A stretch of 23,732 nucleotides of DNA from the NCBI GenBank assembly GCA_900757465.1, contig CAAENY010000142.1, positions 1 to 23,732 of the forward strand, written 5' to 3'. The stretch comes from an uncultured Collinsella sp. (lineage in GTDB: Bacteria > Actinomycetota > Coriobacteriia > Coriobacteriales > Coriobacteriaceae). This document shows, one piece after another, positions 21,548 through 23,732 of the stretch. Both the position numbers and the translations under genes were made by a program. Position 1 is the first letter of the stretch. Each line of letters starts with the position of its first letter. The notes beneath the pieces were generated by a model. It was not told the DNA's origin and did no database searches. It saw only the letters and a list, made by a program, of their open reading frames with translations.

Positions 21548-22651
21548 ATGGCGACGATGAACGAAAAAGATTACTACGAGATTCTAGGTGTCTCCAAGGA
21601 CGCCACCTCGCGTGATATTCAAAAGGCCTTCCAGCAAAAGGCCCGTAAGCTCCATCCGGACGTCAACAAAGAGCCGGATGCCGAGGAAAAGTTTAAAGAG
21701 GTTTCCGAGGCCTACGCCGTGCTTTCGGATGAGCAAAAACGTGCGCGCTACGATGCCATGCGTTCTGGCAATCCCTTTGCCGGTGCCCCTACGGCTTCGC
21801 CCTATGGTGGCGGCTATGCCGGCAACACGGGCTATGGCAATCCCTTTGAGGGCGGCTTTCCTTTTGGCGGTGCCTGGGGCCAGCAGCGTCGCGGCCAGGC
21901 TGCCTACAATCCCGAGAACGGCGCCAACGTGGTCGTCGATATCAAACTGGACGCCAAGGAGGCCAAGGACGGTGCCCGCAAGACCGTCCGCTATACGCGC
22001 TTCGATACCTGTGGTCACTGCGGCGGCTCGGGTTCTGTCTCCTCCGAGCATGCCCATACCTGCCCGAGCTGCGGTGGCCGCGGGCACATCGACGTCGACT
22101 TGTCCTTCCTGTTTGGTGCGGGCACGTTCCAGTCGGTCTGCCCCGAGTGCGGCGGTTCCGGTAAGGTCGTGGCCGACCCCTGCCCCGATTGCGGTGGCAG
22201 CGGTCGTACTCGCGTAACCTCCGAGCAGACGATTGAGTTTCCTGCCGGCACGCACGATGGCGACGAGGTCCGCATTAGCGGCATGGGTCACGCCGGCACT
22301 AACGGTGCCGCTGGCGGTGATCTAGTCGGCCGTGCACATGTCGAGTCCGAGCGCTTGGAAGGCAAAGCTCGTACCGGTTTTTACCTGATGGGCATCGTGG
22401 CGCCGTTTTTGGTACTCTCGGCCATCTCGGGCGTGTTCTCGGCCTTTGCCGTGATGTGCTTTATTCCGTTTACCATGGGCCTGTTCATGGTGCTTTCGGA
22501 CGGCGTGCTTCATCGCAGCCTGCTGTGGTGGAAGCGCGGTGCGATGCAGTTTGCCAACGGTTTTGCCAATGGCTTCATGTTCGCGCTCGTGTCGGTTTGG
22601 TTCGCGAGCTGCTCGCAACGGGCCATGCTTTCGCCTTACGGAATGCAATAA
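21548..22651 (+). CDS. DnaJ-type J-domain protein with truncated C-terminus and transmembrane tail
   Basis: This 367-residue protein carries a J-domain (residues about 8-70) with an intact HPD at 36-38, so it should stimulate an Hsp70 (DnaK). A Gly/Phe-rich linker (about 73-118) follows. The zinc domain has four CxxCxGxG repeats (C155/C158, C172/C175, C198/C201, C212/C215). The first C-terminal peptide-binding subdomain starts normally (EFPAGTHDGDEVRISGMGHAG) but homology fades near residue 265. Instead of CTD2 and the dimer end, residues about 278-355 are strongly hydrophobic, with two or three likely membrane helices (about 278-300, 300-317, 335-355). AGGAGG at 21533-21538 selects the ATG at 21548. 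No frameshift explains the tail: other frames show no DnaJ-like continuation. A canonical dnaJ follows 81 bases later. Confidence 0.88.
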   Translation: MATMNEKDYYEILGVSKDATSRDIQKAFQQKARKLHPDVNKEPDAEEKFKEVSEAYAVLSDEQKRARYDAMRSGNPFAGAPTASPYGGGYAGNTGYGNPFEGGFPFGGAWGQQRRGQAAYNPENGANVVVDIKLDAKEAKDGARKTVRYTRFDTCGHCGGSGSVSSEHAHTCPSCGGRGHIDVDLSFLFGAGTFQSVCPECGGSGKVVADPCPDCGGSGRTRVTSEQTIEFPAGTHDGDEVRISGMGHAGTNGAAGGDLVGRAHVESERLEGKARTGFYLMGIVAPFLVLSAISGVFSAFAVMCFIPFTMGLFMVLSDGVLHRSLLWWKRGAMQFANGFANGFMFALVSVWFASCSQRAMLSPYGMQ

Positions 22652-22687
22652 CATCAAACCCTCTGTTTGCGGTTGGCCCAGCTTGGG

Positions 22688-22693
22688 TATAGG
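22688..22693 (+). promoter_or_regulatory. Candidate -10 of the second dnaJ
   Basis: TATAGG in the context GCTTGGGTATAGG, 39 bases before the GTG. The context resembles the GCTCGGGTA motif at lepA and the first dnaJ-type gene. A TTTGCG lies 16 bases upstream. The call is weak. Confidence 0.3.
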
Positions 22694-22732
22694 ACGCACT
22701 GTGACAATAATGAAAGTCGGAAGGATTCGGTC

Positions 22733-23732
22733 GTGTCGGAAAATAGGGATTACTACGAGGTACTTGGCGTCGACAAGGATGCCGACGCGCGGACGATTAA
22801 GCGCGCGTTTCTAAAGAAGGCCCGTACCGTACACCCGGACGTTTCGGACGACCCCGAGGCCGAGGCCAAGTTCAAGGAGCTCAACGAGGCCTATTCCGTT
22901 CTTTCCGATGAGCAGAAGCGTGCTAACTACGACCGTTACGGCACTGCCGACGGCCCTGGTGGTTCGGGCTACGTCGATATCAACGATATCTTTGGTGGTA
23001 TGGGCATGGACGACTTGTTCTCGTCGTTTTTTGGCGGCGGTGCCGGCGGTGGCGCCCGCAGCCGTCGCGAGCGTCGTCGCGGTCGTGACATGGCCATCTC
23101 GCTTTCGGTGACGCTCGAGGAGGCGGCGCTCGGCTGCAAAAAGACAATCAGCTATGACCGCTTTGCTCCTTGCGAGGACTGCAATGGCACCGGTAGGGCA
23201 GAGGGCGCACAGGAAAAGCAGTGCGGCCGCTGCCACGGCACGGGCTATGTCACGACGGTTCGGCGATCGTTTTTGGGCCAGGTTCAGTCTTCCTCGCCTT
23301 GCCCCGACTGCCATGGCGAGGGCACGGTTATCGACCATCCCTGCGAGACCTGCGATGGTCAGGGCCGCACGCCTTCGCATGAAAAGATTGACATCGATAT
23401 TCCCGCCGGCGTTTCGACCGGTCGACAGCTGCGTGTGAGCGGCTTTGGCGAGGCCGGTCTTCGCGGCGAGCCTTCGGGCGACTTGATTGTCAACGTGCGC
23501 GTTGCCGACCATGAGCGCTTTAAGCGCAACGGTGACGACCTGTACCTGGTGAGCGATATCTCGATTGCGCAGGCTGCGCTCGGCTGCGAGATCGAGGTCG
23601 AGGGCATTATGCCCGACGAGGTCGTTAAGGTGTGCGTCCCCGCCGGCGCCCAGTACGGCGACACCGTGAGCGTCAATAATTACGGCATGCTGCGCATTGG
23701 CGGTGGCGGTTCGCGTGGCCGCTTGATCGTGC
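22733..23732 (+). CDS. dnaJ: Chaperone protein DnaJ (partial, runs off the window)
   Basis: The first 333 residues of a canonical type I DnaJ are present; the 3' end lies beyond the window. The J-domain (about 6-69) has HPD at 34-36. A G/F-rich stretch (about 71-107) and an unusual arginine-rich run RSRRERRRGR (109-118) follow. Four zinc CxxCxGxG repeats have C147/C150, C164/C167, C190/C193 and C204/C207. CTD1 runs from about 215, and CTD2 is entered near 267 (DLYLVSDISIAQAALG). The GTG at 22733 has GGAAGGA at 22719-22725. DnaJ delivers unfolded proteins to DnaK. The expected partners dnaK, grpE and hrcA are not in the window. It shares a near-identical J-domain end (VLSDEQKRA) with the preceding gene, so the two are paralogues. 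Confidence 0.94.
   Translation, partial: MSENRDYYEVLGVDKDADARTIKRAFLKKARTVHPDVSDDPEAEAKFKELNEAYSVLSDEQKRANYDRYGTADGPGGSGYVDINDIFGGMGMDDLFSSFFGGGAGGGARSRRERRRGRDMAISLSVTLEEAALGCKKTISYDRFAPCEDCNGTGRAEGAQEKQCGRCHGTGYVTTVRRSFLGQVQSSSPCPDCHGEGTVIDHPCETCDGQGRTPSHEKIDIDIPAGVSTGRQLRVSGFGEAGLRGEPSGDLIVNVRVADHERFKRNGDDLYLVSDISIAQAALGCEIEVEGIMPDEVVKVCVPAGAQYGDTVSVNNYGMLRIGGGGSRGRLIV

Overview
The window is a GC-rich bacterial chromosome segment with dense, mostly plus-strand housekeeping operons. The best guess is a Coriobacteriia actinobacterium such as Collinsella. Support for this: an actinobacterial integration host factor gene (mihF) sits directly before gmk and rpoZ, an AdhE-type fermentative aldehyde/alcohol dehydrogenase is present, PyrR controls a pyr operon through a transcription attenuator, and DnaJ-family genes follow lepA/hemW. 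The genus is inference; no 16S or other marker was available.

Layout. (1) 40-2688, minus: adhE, with a 12-bp perfect inverted repeat upstream. (2) 2841-3912: a small REP-associated tyrosine (HUH, IS200-like) transposase gene flanked by a near-perfect 49-bp inverted repeat. It lies between the adhE promoter region and the rpmB terminator, so it breaks no gene. (3) 3914-4204, minus: rpmB (L28) with its terminator. (4) 4529-9981, plus: the pyrimidine operon pyrR-pyrB-pyrC-pyrK-pyrD-pyrF behind a leader with an attenuator. It covers the steps from carbamoyl phosphate to dihydroorotate, then orotate, plus OMP decarboxylation; carAB and pyrE are not in the window. (5) 10222-12632, plus: mihF-gmk-rpoZ-thiI, ending in a clear terminator. 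(6) 12847-15857: comEA-comEC DNA-uptake genes. (7) 15936-16898: holA. (8) 17032-17369: rpsT with its own leader structure and a strong terminator. (9) 17395-21489: lepA-dusB-hemW. (10) 21548-23732: two consecutive DnaJ-type genes, the second running off the window.

The most unusual item is the first of the two DnaJ genes. It has an intact J-domain with HPD, a G/F region and all four zinc-binding CxxCxGxG repeats. Its C-terminal substrate-binding region is cut short, and the protein ends in about 90 residues of hydrophobic, membrane-like sequence. It therefore looks like a membrane-anchored DnaJ next to a canonical soluble one. No CRISPR array, rRNA, tRNA, prophage or toxin-antitoxin system was seen. 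Several non-coding structures (pyr leader, rpsT leader, post-pyrF hairpin, adhE inverted repeat) are not explained by the genes and are listed separately.
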